From JADYZU01 sp964540965 (GTDB lineage Bacteria > Pseudomonadota > Alphaproteobacteria > Rhodobacterales > Rhodobacteraceae), in NCBI GenBank assembly GCA_964540965.1, contig CAZIOT010000008.1:130178-194177 (forward strand): DNA of 64,000 bases, given 5' to 3'. Below, piece by piece: positions 25,494 to 35,521 of this stretch. The notes under the pieces were generated by a model. That model worked only from the letters and a program-made list of their open reading frames with translations. It had not been told where the DNA came from and made no database searches. Numbering within the stretch: position 1 is the first letter of the stretch; every line of letters begins with the position of its first letter. The position numbers and the translations under genes were made by a program.

Positions 25494-26184
25494 CGCCCGC
25501 CCTTTCGGTCATCGCTGCCGCATAATCGACCAGAACCCCGGCCGGCGGCCCGTCCGCCACCACCCGCCCGGCATCAAGCCAGATCACCCGGTCGCAATCG
25601 CGCAACGCCGTCAGATCATGCGACACATGCAGCGTCCTTTGCGGCAAACCGGCAAGAATCCCCTGCAGTTTCAGCGAGGTGAGCAGGTCGAGCCCGGCAA
25701 AGGGTTCGTCAAGCAGGATGGTCCGCGGCTCCATCAGCAGCACCGCCATCAGGCACAACAGATGCCGTTGCCCCTGCGACAGGGTCTGCACATTGCGCCC
25801 GGCCCAGTCCGACCGGCCGAAACGGGCCAGCATCGCGGCACCGCGCGCCGCCGCCTCGTCCCGGGTGACGCCCTGCGCGGTCAGGCCAAAGGACAGCTCC
25901 TCGTCCACGGTGGGAAAGATGAGCTGGTGATCGGGGTTCTGGAACAGCACGCCGACGGCCCGCAACGCCGCCTTGCGGTCGGCCGCCGGGTCGATGCCGC
26001 CCAGCCGTACGGTGCCGCGGTCAGGTGCCGCCAGCCCGGCGATCAGCCGCAACAGCTGCGACTTGCCGGCGCCATTGCGGCCGACGATGCCGATGCGGCC
26101 TTCCTCCAGCCGCAAATTCAGCCCGTCGAACACCGGACGGTCCTCGCGCGCCAGCGCCACATCGGTCAGTTCGATCGCGTCCAT
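25474..26184 (-). CDS. bioM: Energy-coupling factor ATPase BioM
   Basis: A 236-residue ATPase with Walker A GRNGAGKSQ, a Q-loop in LFQNPDHQLIFPTVDEEL (the conserved EcfA pattern), signature LSQGQRHL and Walker B TILLDEPFAGLD. It powers biotin uptake through BioN and BioY. It is the first gene of the set; the 75 bases upstream, up to the DUF3237 stop, must hold the promoter if the set is separate. I see no clear BioR box there. Confidence 0.93.
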   Translation of the reverse strand: MDAIELTDVALAREDRPVFDGLNLRLEEGRIGIVGRNGAGKSQLLRLIAGLAAPDRGTVRLGGIDPAADRKAALRAVGVLFQNPDHQLIFPTVDEELSFGLTAQGVTRDEAAARGAAMLARFGRSDWAGRNVQTLSQGQRHLLCLMAVLLMEPRTILLDEPFAGLDLLTSLKLQGILAGLPQRTLHVSHDLTALRDCDRVIWLDAGRVVADGPPAGVLVDYAAAMTERAGDDRSDL

Positions 26185-26259
26185 CCGCCCCCGCGCGCCA
26201 CCCAGCCCTCTATCGCCAAGGCGGCAGGCAAAGTCGAGTGGCCGCCGGGCGCGGCCGGG

Positions 26260-26757
26260 TCAGAGGATCTCGTGGATATGATAGCGCGGCCCGAACCGCA
26301 GCCGCTCGCCAACGCCGATGAACAGCCGGCGGCTGAGCCAGGAATACCGGTCGTCGCCGGTCTCGAACACCGGCGAGGTGCGGAAATACATCTCGGCCGC
26401 TGCGACGGGTTCGTTGCGGGCAAGCCGCGCCGCGGCCTCGGGCACGGCATAGCGCAGGCCGATATAGGTCATGTAGATCATCGCCCCGTCATGGCTGCGC
26501 AGCGTCAGCCGCACGTCCAGCGTCAGGACGCCATCGCCGCGGAACAGCGTCCAGTCACCGCCGCCCGGCAGAACCTCGGCCCGCAGGCGCGGCCCGATCA
26601 GGCTGCCGCCGGTAACGCGCACGACCTTGCGGTTGCCATGGGGCGTGTCCAGAATGACCGCCGGATCCTCCATCACGAGGGTGAGGATGCCCAGCGGGCG
26701 CGACACCAGCGGCATCATCTCCTGATCCTGCCAGTCCGGCAGGGGCTGCGGCTCCAT
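26260..26757 (-). CDS. DUF3237 (UPF0311) family protein
   Basis: A 165-residue protein matching the UPF0311/DUF3237 family: VTGGSLIGPRLRAEVLPGGGDW and the C-terminal FIGVGERLRFGPRYHIHEIL are typical. No enzymatic role is established that I know of. ATG 26757 has GGAG six bases upstream, better than the ATG 18 bases earlier. It may share a transcript with bioMNY, which begins 75 bases downstream. Confidence 0.85.
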   Translation of the reverse strand: MEPQPLPDWQDQEMMPLVSRPLGILTLVMEDPAVILDTPHGNRKVVRVTGGSLIGPRLRAEVLPGGGDWTLFRGDGVLTLDVRLTLRSHDGAMIYMTYIGLRYAVPEAAARLARNEPVAAAEMYFRTSPVFETGDDRYSWLSRRLFIGVGERLRFGPRYHIHEIL

Positions 26758-27020
26758 CCGGTTCTCCTTCCTCAACCTTCGCTCGCGATAGCAGAGCCTT
26801 GCCGGGTTTAGAAGCAGGCACGTCCGCCCGGCGGTTTCGGCCCGATCCGCGCTTTTCTTCGGTGAATCCGCCGCCGCGCGCGAGATTTCCGGCGACTCTT
26901 CGCGCCGGGTGATGGATCATGCCGGCAAACGAATCCTGCGTCCGTGCCGTCCGGCGGCAGCAATGCCAAGGCGGAATGCGCTGCCGGGCGGGGGATGCAA
27001 GTGAACGGCGGACCTGAACC

Positions 27021-28625
27021 TTGCCCCTGACCTCACACATCCTTCCTTCGTCCGACGCCTTCCGTGCCAACCGGGCGGCGCATCTTCAGGCGCTGGAGCA
27101 GGTGCGCGGCGCCGCCGCGCTTGCCGCCGCGGGGGGCGGTCCCGCCGCGGCCGCCCGGCATGTCGGGCGGGGCAAGATGCTGCCGCGCGACCGGGTGGCG
27201 GGGCTGCTTGATGCCGGATCGCCCTTCCTCGAGATCGGGGCCACGGCCGCGCATGGCCTTTATGACGGTGCCGCCCCGGCGGCCGGGCTGATCGCCGGCA
27301 TCGGCCGCGTCATGGGGCAGGAGGTGATGGTCGTGGCCAATGACGCCACGGTCAAGGGCGGCACCTATTACCCGATGACGGTGAAGAAACACCTGCGGGC
27401 GCAGGAGATCGCCGCGGAATGCGCGCTTCCTTGCGTCTATCTGGTGGACTCGGGCGGCGCCAACCTGCCCAACCAGGACGAGGTGTTCCCCGACCGCGAC
27501 CATTTCGGCCGCATCTTCTACAACCAGGCGCAGATGAGCGCGAAGGGCATCGCCCAGATCGCGGTCGTCATGGGGTCCTGCACCGCCGGCGGCGCCTATG
27601 TGCCGGCGATGGCCGATGTCTCGATCATCGTGAAGGGCCAGGGCACGATCTTCCTCGCCGGCCCGCCGCTCGTCCGGGCGGCGACGGGGGAAATCGTCAG
27701 CGCCGAGGATCTGGGCGGCGGCGATGTGCATACAAGGCTGTCGGGCGTCGCCGATTATCTGGCCGATGACGATGGCCATGCCCTCGCCCTTGCCCGCCGC
27801 GCGGTGGCCGGGCTGAACCGGACACGGCCCGACACCGTGCAATGGCAGGCGCCCGAGGATCCGGTGCTTGACCCGGAAGAGATCCTGGGGGTGGTCCCCG
27901 CCGACCTGCGCACCCCCTGGGACATCCGCGAACTGATCGGCCGCGTCGTCGACGGCAGTCGCTTCGACGAGTTCAAGGCGCGGTTCGGCGAGACGCTGGT
28001 GACGGGATTCGCCCATGTCGCCGGCTGCCCGGTGGGGATCGTCGCCAACAACGGCGTGCTGTTTTCCGAAAGCGCGATCAAGGGCGCGCATTTCGTCGAA
28101 CTCTGCGCGCAGCGGCGCATCCCGCTCGTGTTCCTGCAGAACATCACCGGCTTCATGGTCGGGCGCAAATACGAGAACGAAGGCATCGCCCGCCACGGCG
28201 CCAAGCTGGTGACGGCGGTGGCGACGACCGCGGTGCCGAAGATCACCCTGATCGTCGGCGGCAGTTTCGGCGCCGGCAATTACGGCATGGCCGGTCGCGC
28301 CTATGGGCCGCGGTTCCTGTGGACCTGGCCCAATTCCCGCATCTCGGTGATGGGCGGCGAACAGGCCGCCGGCGTGCTGGCGACGGTGCGGCGCGAGGGG
28401 ATCGAACGGTCGGGCGGCACATGGTCGCCCGAGGACGAAGCCGCCTTCCGCCGCCCGACCATCGAGATGTTCGAGCGCCAGTCGCATCCGCTTTACGCGT
28501 CTGCCCGGCTTTGGGACGACGGCATCATCGACCCGCGCCAGACCCGCGCCGTGCTGGCGCTGTCGCTGTCGGCCAGCCTGAACGCGCCGATCGAGCCGAC
28601 GCGCTTTGGCGTGTTCAGGATGTAG
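27021..28625 (+). CDS. mccB: Methylcrotonoyl-CoA carboxylase beta (carboxyltransferase) subunit
   Basis: A 534-residue carboxyltransferase of the acyl-CoA carboxylase family. It has the two crotonase-like halves, an N-terminal GTYYPMTVKKHLRAQEIA and an oxyanion region MGSCTAGGAYVPAM, with a second one at GGSFGAGNYGMAGRAY. With MccA it carboxylates 3-methylcrotonyl-CoA in leucine breakdown. The only start matching homologues (SSDAFRANRAAHL) is a TTG at 27021 without a clear ribosome site. Downstream mvaB and a methylglutaconyl-CoA hydratase fix the pathway; propionyl-CoA carboxylase is thus unlikely. Confidence 0.93.
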   Translation: MPLTSHILPSSDAFRANRAAHLQALEQVRGAAALAAAGGGPAAAARHVGRGKMLPRDRVAGLLDAGSPFLEIGATAAHGLYDGAAPAAGLIAGIGRVMGQEVMVVANDATVKGGTYYPMTVKKHLRAQEIAAECALPCVYLVDSGGANLPNQDEVFPDRDHFGRIFYNQAQMSAKGIAQIAVVMGSCTAGGAYVPAMADVSIIVKGQGTIFLAGPPLVRAATGEIVSAEDLGGGDVHTRLSGVADYLADDDGHALALARRAVAGLNRTRPDTVQWQAPEDPVLDPEEILGVVPADLRTPWDIRELIGRVVDGSRFDEFKARFGETLVTGFAHVAGCPVGIVANNGVLFSESAIKGAHFVELCAQRRIPLVFLQNITGFMVGRKYENEGIARHGAKLVTAVATTAVPKITLIVGGSFGAGNYGMAGRAYGPRFLWTWPNSRISVMGGEQAAGVLATVRREGIERSGGTWSPEDEAAFRRPTIEMFERQSHPLYASARLWDDGIIDPRQTRAVLALSLSASLNAPIEPTRFGVFRM

Positions 28626-28629
28626 CACC

Positions 28630-29463
28630 ATGCAATTCGACCTCGCGACCCTTCGACCGAAACACAAGCCGCAGGTCATCGACCTTGTCCGGAACGCAGG
28701 TTTCGACGTATCCGATTGGGCGAATTACGACGGCGCACCCGGTGCAAATCCGAAGTACTGCTACGAGTGGTGTTTTACCGAGGGCGACCGCTGCCTCGTC
28801 AACATATGGTTCGAGAATCTGCGCGAACGAGATGGGGCCATCGTTCAAGATCTGAACTTGCGACAATCTGCAAAGTCAGAAAGCGGACCACGGCATGCGC
28901 GTGCGCGGCGCTTGGACAAGGCTGTTCATAGTGCATATGAAAGCCGATCCGAACTGCGCGTTGTTATACTCGACCGACAAACTCGGGGCAGCGGTGGTGC
29001 GTCAGGACGGTGGCTCGACCCGATGGCGTGGCATGTGGCAGCCTATGATGCGAGCACGGGTGCCTTCACCCTCGTCCGTGGCTCACGGCCTACGACAGGT
29101 GGCCGGGTCTGGGATGCTGCGGTTCAAGAATTCAGCGAAGGAGAGAGCCGCCGTCGCATGACGCTGCACCGCAAGCGTGAGCGTGCAGCGCGAACCGCCA
29201 GGATCGAGCAGGCGCTGAAGCTGAATGGTGGTCGGCTGTGCTGTGAGGTGCCGGGGTGTGGTTTTGACTTCCTCACTACCTATGGCGAAGAAGGGCGCGG
29301 ATATGCCCATGTCCACCACAAATTGCCTTTGGCAGAACTGCCGCGTGAAGGTGGTGTGGTGCGTCTGACAGACCTGGCAATAGTGTGTGCCAATTGCCAT
29401 GCCATGATCCATCGCGGCGGTGGCTGTCGTGACATGGACGACCTTATCCCTAAGGAACCATGA
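28630..29463 (+). CDS. HNH endonuclease nested between mccB and mccA
   Basis: A 277-residue protein. The C-terminal 75 residues form an HNH nuclease with a zinc knuckle: CEVPGC (205-210), catalytic HVHHKLPL (His229, His230), then IVCANCHAMIH (Cys253, Cys256, His257, His261). This resembles McrA-type nucleases. The N-terminal 180 residues (MQFDLATLRPKHKPQVIDLV and onward) are a domain I cannot assign. Codon use is visibly AT-richer than the flanking genes. It starts four bases after the mccB stop and its TGA overlaps the mccA ATG, so it sits seamlessly in the operon. ACCATG occurs at both borders (28627-28632, 29457-29462). A defence or mobile origin is inferred. Confidence 0.85.
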   Translation: MQFDLATLRPKHKPQVIDLVRNAGFDVSDWANYDGAPGANPKYCYEWCFTEGDRCLVNIWFENLRERDGAIVQDLNLRQSAKSESGPRHARARRLDKAVHSAYESRSELRVVILDRQTRGSGGASGRWLDPMAWHVAAYDASTGAFTLVRGSRPTTGGRVWDAAVQEFSEGESRRRMTLHRKRERAARTARIEQALKLNGGRLCCEVPGCGFDFLTTYGEEGRGYAHVHHKLPLAELPREGGVVRLTDLAIVCANCHAMIHRGGGCRDMDDLIPKEP

Positions 29464-31388
29464 TGTTCCACAAGATCCTGATCGCCAACCGGGGCGAGAT
29501 CGCGGTCCGCGTCATCCGCACCGCCCGCGCCATGGGCATTTCCACGGTCGCGGTCCATTCCGATGCCGATGCCGGGGCGCTGCATGTGCTGATGGCCGAT
29601 GAGGCGGTGGCCATCGGCGGCGCGGCCCCCGCCGACAGCTATTTGCGCGGCGACAGGATCATCGCCGCGGCGCTGGCGACCGGGGCGCAGGCGATCCATC
29701 CCGGCTATGGCTTCCTGTCGGAAAACCCCGATTTCGTCGATGCCGTCACCGCCGCCGGCCTTGTGTTCATCGGCCCCTCGGCCGCGGCGATCCGCGCCAT
29801 GGGGCTGAAAGACGCGGCCAAGCGACTGATGTCGGACGCCGGGGTCCCGGTGGTGCCCGGCTGGCAGGGCGACGACCAGTCGCCCGACAACCTGGCCCGG
29901 CAGGCCGCGGCCATCGGCTTTCCGGTCCTCATCAAGGCGGTGGCGGGCGGCGGCGGCAAGGGGATGCGCCGCGTCGATGCGCCGGGCGATTTCGCCGCGG
30001 CGCTGGCCGGCGCGCAAGGAGAGGCGCAGGGCGCCTTCGGCAACGCCGCCGTCCTGATCGAGAAATGGATCGACCGGCCGCGCCATATCGAGGTGCAGGT
30101 GTTCGGCGACGGACGCGATGCCGTCCACCTGTATGAACGCGACTGTTCGCTGCAACGCCGCCACCAGAAGGTGATCGAGGAGGCGCCCGCCCCCGGCATG
30201 ACCCCCGCGATGCGCGACGCCATGGGCGCCGCCGCGGTGCGCGCCGCCCGCGCCATCGGCTATGCCGGCGCCGGCACGGTGGAATTCATCGTCGACGGAT
30301 CGGACGGCCTGCGCCCCGACCGCTTCTGGTTCATGGAGATGAACACGCGGCTGCAGGTCGAACATCCGGTGACCGAGGCGGTGACCGGCCTTGATCTGGT
30401 CGAATGGCAGCTGCGCGTCGCCGCCGGCGAACCGCTGCCGCTCGCGCAAGAGGCGATCCCGCTGGCCGGCCACGCCTTCGAGGCCCGGCTTTATGCCGAG
30501 GATGTCGGCGCCGGGTTCCTGCCCGCCACCGGCACCTTGGCGCATCTCTCCTTCCCGCCCGGCATCCGCGCCGATTCGGGGGTGCGGACCGGCGACCGCA
30601 TCAGCCCCTGGTATGACCCGATGATCGCCAAGATCGTCAGCCATGGCCCGACCCGCGCCATCGCCCTGTCGCGCCTGTCGCGGGCGCTGGCCGGGACGCA
30701 GGTGGCGGGCACCACCACCAACCTCGCCTTCCTGGCCGCGCTTGCCCGCCATCCCGGCTTTGCCGCCGCTCAGGTCGACACCGGCCTGATCGGCCGCGAC
30801 CTTGCCGCGCTGACCGCCACCCCGGCCCTGCCGCCGCAGGCGCTGGTCCGCGCCGCGCTGGCCCTTGGGGTCGAGGACGGCGGCGGCGCCCTTGCCGGCT
30901 TCACCCTGTGGACGCCCCTGCCGCAGACCGTGGCCTTTGCCGAAGGCAGGGTGCGGCTGACCTGCCACGGCCGCGGCCATGTCACGGCCGAGACCGGGGG
31001 GCAGGTGTTCGACGCAAGCCTTGGCCCGGACGGCTGGCGCATCGACGGCCAGCCGGCGCCCGCCGCGCTGGTCCATGCCGGCGGCGTCACCGTCTTTGGC
31101 GATCCGGCCTGGCAGCTGACCCCGCACGACCCCCTGGCCCGTGCCGCCGACAGCGATGCCGGCGACGGCATCCTGCGCGCGCCGATGCCGGGGCTGGTCA
31201 AATCGCTGGGCGTCGCCGCCGGCGACCGCGTCACCCGCGGCCAGCGCCTGGCCGTGCTCGAGGCGATGAAGATGGAACATGCCCTGACCGCCGCCGGCGA
31301 CGGTCGCGTCGGCGAGACCCTTGCCGCCCCCGGCGATCAGGTCGAGGCCGGCGCCGCCCTGATCCGGCTGGAGTTCGACGATGCCTGA
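29460..31388 (+). CDS. mccA: Methylcrotonoyl-CoA carboxylase alpha (biotin-containing) subunit
   Basis: A 642-residue biotin-dependent subunit. Biotin carboxylase covers residues 3-450 (KILIANRGEIAVRVIRTARA, the ATP-grasp glycine loop VAGGGGKGMRR, EMNTRLQVEHPVTEAVTG). A linker and a C-terminal biotinyl domain with EAMKMEHAL follow. It carboxylates biotin for MccB. The ATG overlaps the stop of the HNH gene (ATGA); a second ATG is the next codon. The stop overlaps mvaB by eight bases. Confidence 0.95.
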   Translation: MMFHKILIANRGEIAVRVIRTARAMGISTVAVHSDADAGALHVLMADEAVAIGGAAPADSYLRGDRIIAAALATGAQAIHPGYGFLSENPDFVDAVTAAGLVFIGPSAAAIRAMGLKDAAKRLMSDAGVPVVPGWQGDDQSPDNLARQAAAIGFPVLIKAVAGGGGKGMRRVDAPGDFAAALAGAQGEAQGAFGNAAVLIEKWIDRPRHIEVQVFGDGRDAVHLYERDCSLQRRHQKVIEEAPAPGMTPAMRDAMGAAAVRAARAIGYAGAGTVEFIVDGSDGLRPDRFWFMEMNTRLQVEHPVTEAVTGLDLVEWQLRVAAGEPLPLAQEAIPLAGHAFEARLYAEDVGAGFLPATGTLAHLSFPPGIRADSGVRTGDRISPWYDPMIAKIVSHGPTRAIALSRLSRALAGTQVAGTTTNLAFLAALARHPGFAAAQVDTGLIGRDLAALTATPALPPQALVRAALALGVEDGGGALAGFTLWTPLPQTVAFAEGRVRLTCHGRGHVTAETGGQVFDASLGPDGWRIDGQPAPAALVHAGGVTVFGDPAWQLTPHDPLARAADSDAGDGILRAPMPGLVKSLGVAAGDRVTRGQRLAVLEAMKMEHALTAAGDGRVGETLAAPGDQVEAGAALIRLEFDDA

Positions 31389-32235
31389 CAGGGTCGAGAT
31401 CGTCGAGGTCGGCCCGCGCGACGGGTTGCAGAACGAAGCGCGCCTGATCCCGGCAGCCGACAAGATCGCCCTGGTCGACCTGCTGTCGCAGGCCGGCTTT
31501 GCCCGGATCGAGGTGACCAGCTTTGTCAGCCCGAAATGGGTGCCGCAGCTGGCCGATGCGGCCGAGGTCATGGCCGGCATCGCCCGCCGCCCCGGCGTGA
31601 CCTATGCCGTGCTGACCCCGAACCTCAAGGGCTATGAGGCCGCGCGCGCCGCCGGCGCCGGCGAGGTCGCGGTCTTTGCCGCCGCCTCCGAGGCGTTCTC
31701 GCAAGCCAACCTCAACTGCTCCATCGCCGAAAGCATCGACCGGTTCGCCCCGGTGGCGGCGGCGGCGGCGCAGGACGGCATCCGCCTGCGCGGCTATGTC
31801 TCGACCGTCACCCATTGCCCCTATGCCGGCGCCATCGCCCCCGCCGAAGCGGCCCGCGTCGCGGCCCTGCTGCGCGATCTTGGCTGCGCCGAGGTCAGCC
31901 TGGGCGACACCCTGGGCCGCGCCCGGCCGGACGAGGTCGACGCCATGCTGCAGGCGGTGCTGTCCGAACTGCCGCCCGACCGCCTGGCCGGGCATTTCCA
32001 CGACACCGCGGGCCGGGCGCTGGACCATATCGACGTGGCCCTTGCCCGCGGGCTGCGCGTGTTCGACGCCGCGGCCGGCGGGCTGGGCGGCTGCCCCTAT
32101 GCCCCCGGCGCCGCCGGCAATGTCGCGACCGAACGCGTCGCCGCGCACCTGGCCGCCCGCGGTCTTGTCACCGGGCTCGACCCCCGGATCCTCGCGCAGG
32201 CCGCCGCGCTGGCCCGCGCCCTGCGCAGCGGATAG
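31381..32235 (+). CDS. mvaB: Hydroxymethylglutaryl-CoA lyase
   Basis: A 284-residue TIM-barrel lyase that cleaves HMG-CoA to acetyl-CoA and acetoacetate, the last step of leucine breakdown. Visible features are VEVGPRDGLQNE at the start, TSFVSPKWVPQLADA, the metal-site GHFHDT and the signature GGLGGCPYAPGAAGN with the active-site Cys. The gene overlaps mccA by eight bases and precedes the hydratase by four. Confidence 0.95.
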   Translation: MPDRVEIVEVGPRDGLQNEARLIPAADKIALVDLLSQAGFARIEVTSFVSPKWVPQLADAAEVMAGIARRPGVTYAVLTPNLKGYEAARAAGAGEVAVFAAASEAFSQANLNCSIAESIDRFAPVAAAAAQDGIRLRGYVSTVTHCPYAGAIAPAEAARVAALLRDLGCAEVSLGDTLGRARPDEVDAMLQAVLSELPPDRLAGHFHDTAGRALDHIDVALARGLRVFDAAAGGLGGCPYAPGAAGNVATERVAAHLAARGLVTGLDPRILAQAAALARALRSG

Positions 32236-32239
32236 GCCG

Positions 32240-33016
32240 ATGTTCGACACCCTGACCCTGACCACCGACCCGCGCGGCATCGCCACCCTGCTGCTGAACC
32301 GGCCCGACCGCCACAACGCCATGTCGGCCGCGATGATCGCCGACCTGACCGCGGCCGCCGCCCGCATCGCCGCCGATGACGGCATCCGCGCGGTGATCCT
32401 GACCGGCGCCGGCGACAGTTTCTGCGCCGGCGCCGATCTGGGCTGGATGCAGGACCAGATGGCCGCCGACAGCGCCACCCGCGCCGCCGGCGCCCGCCGC
32501 CTTGCCCTGATGCTGCGGGCGCTGAACGACCTGCCCAAACCGCTGGTCGGGCGCGTGAACGGGCCGGCCTATGGCGGCGGCCTTGGCCTGATCGCCGTCT
32601 GCGACGTGGCGGTCGCGGCGGACACGGCGGTCTTCGCCTTCAGCGAAACCCGCCTCGGCATCATTCCCGCCACCATCGGCCCCTATGTCACCGCCCGCAT
32701 GGGCGAGGCGCGGGCGCGCGAGGTGTTCTTTTCCGCCCGCCGCTTTGCCGCGCCCGAGGCGGTGCGCCTCGGCCTGATCGCCCGCACCGCAACCGACCTC
32801 GACGCCGCGACCGAGGCCGAGGTCACCCCCTATCTCGCCACCGCCCCCGCCGCCGTCGCCCGCGCCAAGGCCCTGGTCCGAAGCCTCGGCCCCGCCATCG
32901 ACGACACCGTGATCGACCGCACCGCAACCGCCCTCGTCAAAGCCTGGGAAAGCCCAGAGGCACAAGAAGGCATCACCGCGTTCTTCGAAAGGCGCAAGCC
33001 GGGCTGGCAGGTCTGA
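32240..33016 (+). CDS. Enoyl-CoA hydratase/isomerase, probably methylglutaconyl-CoA hydratase
   Basis: A 258-residue crotonase-fold protein with the CoA/oxyanion motifs GAGDSFCAGADLGWM and GPAYGGGLGLIAVCDVAVAA. Its place after mccB, mccA and mvaB points to hydration of 3-methylglutaconyl-CoA to HMG-CoA, completing the leucine pathway. The family alone would not give this specificity. It converges with the nitronate monooxygenase; a small stem (33018-33023 with 33036-33041) lies between the two stops. Confidence 0.88.
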   Translation: MFDTLTLTTDPRGIATLLLNRPDRHNAMSAAMIADLTAAAARIAADDGIRAVILTGAGDSFCAGADLGWMQDQMAADSATRAAGARRLALMLRALNDLPKPLVGRVNGPAYGGGLGLIAVCDVAVAADTAVFAFSETRLGIIPATIGPYVTARMGEARAREVFFSARRFAAPEAVRLGLIARTATDLDAATEAEVTPYLATAPAAVARAKALVRSLGPAIDDTVIDRTATALVKAWESPEAQEGITAFFERRKPGWQV

Positions 33017-33040
33017 CGGGGCGCGCCCGGCGTTCCGCCC

Positions 33041-33973
33041 CTATCCCGCGAAGGGATCCCTCGCCACCGCGCCCGCCGCCGCGCGGTATTCCGCGATCAG
33101 CCGCTCGCACAGTTCCGCGGCGCCGGGCAGGTCGCGGATGCCGCCGACGCCATGACCGGCCGACCACAGGGTTTTCCACGCCTTCGCCTCGGATCCCATG
33201 TCCAGCCCGCCATGGTGCGGCAGGTTGTCGGGGTCCAGCCCCTGCGCCACGATCGACGGCCGCAGGAAATTCGCCGCCACGCCCGAGATGTTCGGCGTGT
33301 AAAGGATGTCGGCCGCGGTCGAGGCGCGGATCATGTCCTTGAAGCCGTCCTGCACCATCGCCTCGCGCGTGGCGATGAACCTTGTGCCCAGATAGGCGAA
33401 ATCGGCGCCCATCACCCGCGCCGCCAGCACCTGCGCCCCGGTGTTGATGGCGCCGCCCAGAATGATCGTGCCGTCAAAGACCTGCCGGATTTCGGCCACC
33501 AGAGCAAAGGGGTTGATGGTGCCGGAATGGCCGCCCGCCCCCGCGCTCACCGCGATGATCCCGTCGACCCCTGCCGCCGCCGCCTTTTCCGCATGCCGGC
33601 GCGAGATCACGTCATGGAACACCAGCCCGCCATAGGACTGCACCGCCTGCACCACTTCGGCCGCGGCGCCCAGCGAGGTGATGACAAGGGGCACGCGCCG
33701 CTCGACGATGGTGCGCAAATCCGCTTCGGCCCGCGGGTTGCTGCGGTGGACGATGTAATTGACGCCATACAGCGGATCGGGCCCCAGCCGCGCCTCGATC
33801 TGGTCAAGCCAGTCGGAAAACCCCGCATTGGTGCGGCAGTTCAGCGCCGGAAAGGTGCCGATCAGGCCCGAGCGGCTGACCTCGACCACCAGATCGGGGC
33901 CCGAGGTCAGAAACATCGGCGCGGCGATGGCGGGCAGGCGCAGGCGGCCCTGCAGGGCGGCGGGAATCGGCAT
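33041..33973 (-). CDS. Nitronate monooxygenase family flavoprotein
   Basis: A 310-residue FMN-dependent TIM-barrel protein of the 2-nitropropane dioxygenase/nitronate monooxygenase family. PAIAAPMFLTSGPDLVVEVS at the start and VSAGAGGHSGTINPFALV (FMN-binding glycines and the conserved His) are typical, as is LGTRFIATREAM. It oxidises propionate 3-nitronate or related nitronates in known members; family proteins of this shape are also annotated as enoyl reductases. It is divergent from xdhA across 186 bases. Confidence 0.85.
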   Translation of the reverse strand: MPIPAALQGRLRLPAIAAPMFLTSGPDLVVEVSRSGLIGTFPALNCRTNAGFSDWLDQIEARLGPDPLYGVNYIVHRSNPRAEADLRTIVERRVPLVITSLGAAAEVVQAVQSYGGLVFHDVISRRHAEKAAAAGVDGIIAVSAGAGGHSGTINPFALVAEIRQVFDGTIILGGAINTGAQVLAARVMGADFAYLGTRFIATREAMVQDGFKDMIRASTAADILYTPNISGVAANFLRPSIVAQGLDPDNLPHHGGLDMGSEAKAWKTLWSAGHGVGGIRDLPGAAELCERLIAEYRAAAGAVARDPFAG

Positions 33974-34159
33974 GTCACCTCCGGAAAACGGGTCTGCCGC
34001 ACCCTTCCCCGGCCCCGCGACGGCCGCAAGCCGGTCGATATGGGCTTGTCAATGTGACGCAGCGGCGCTTTCATCGGCAACAGCAAAGGGGCTGACGGTC
34101 TACGCCGCATCGACCGTCCACTGTCCCCCGGTCGTCAGGGTAACGCGGCAGGACAATTC

Positions 34160-35517
<1,358 letters not shown>

Positions 35518-35521
<4 letters not shown>

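Noticed and set aside
26185..26259. BioR operator upstream of bioM
   Set aside because: No palindrome of the TTATAGATAA type is present; only a weak CGATAG resemblance.
28630..29463. A complete restriction-modification or toxin-antitoxin system around the HNH gene
   Set aside because: Only the single HNH gene is foreign here; no methyltransferase or antitoxin-like partner adjoins it.
27021..31388. Propionyl-CoA or geranyl-CoA carboxylase
   Set aside because: Adjacent HMG-CoA lyase and a methylglutaconyl-CoA-type hydratase point to the leucine pathway.
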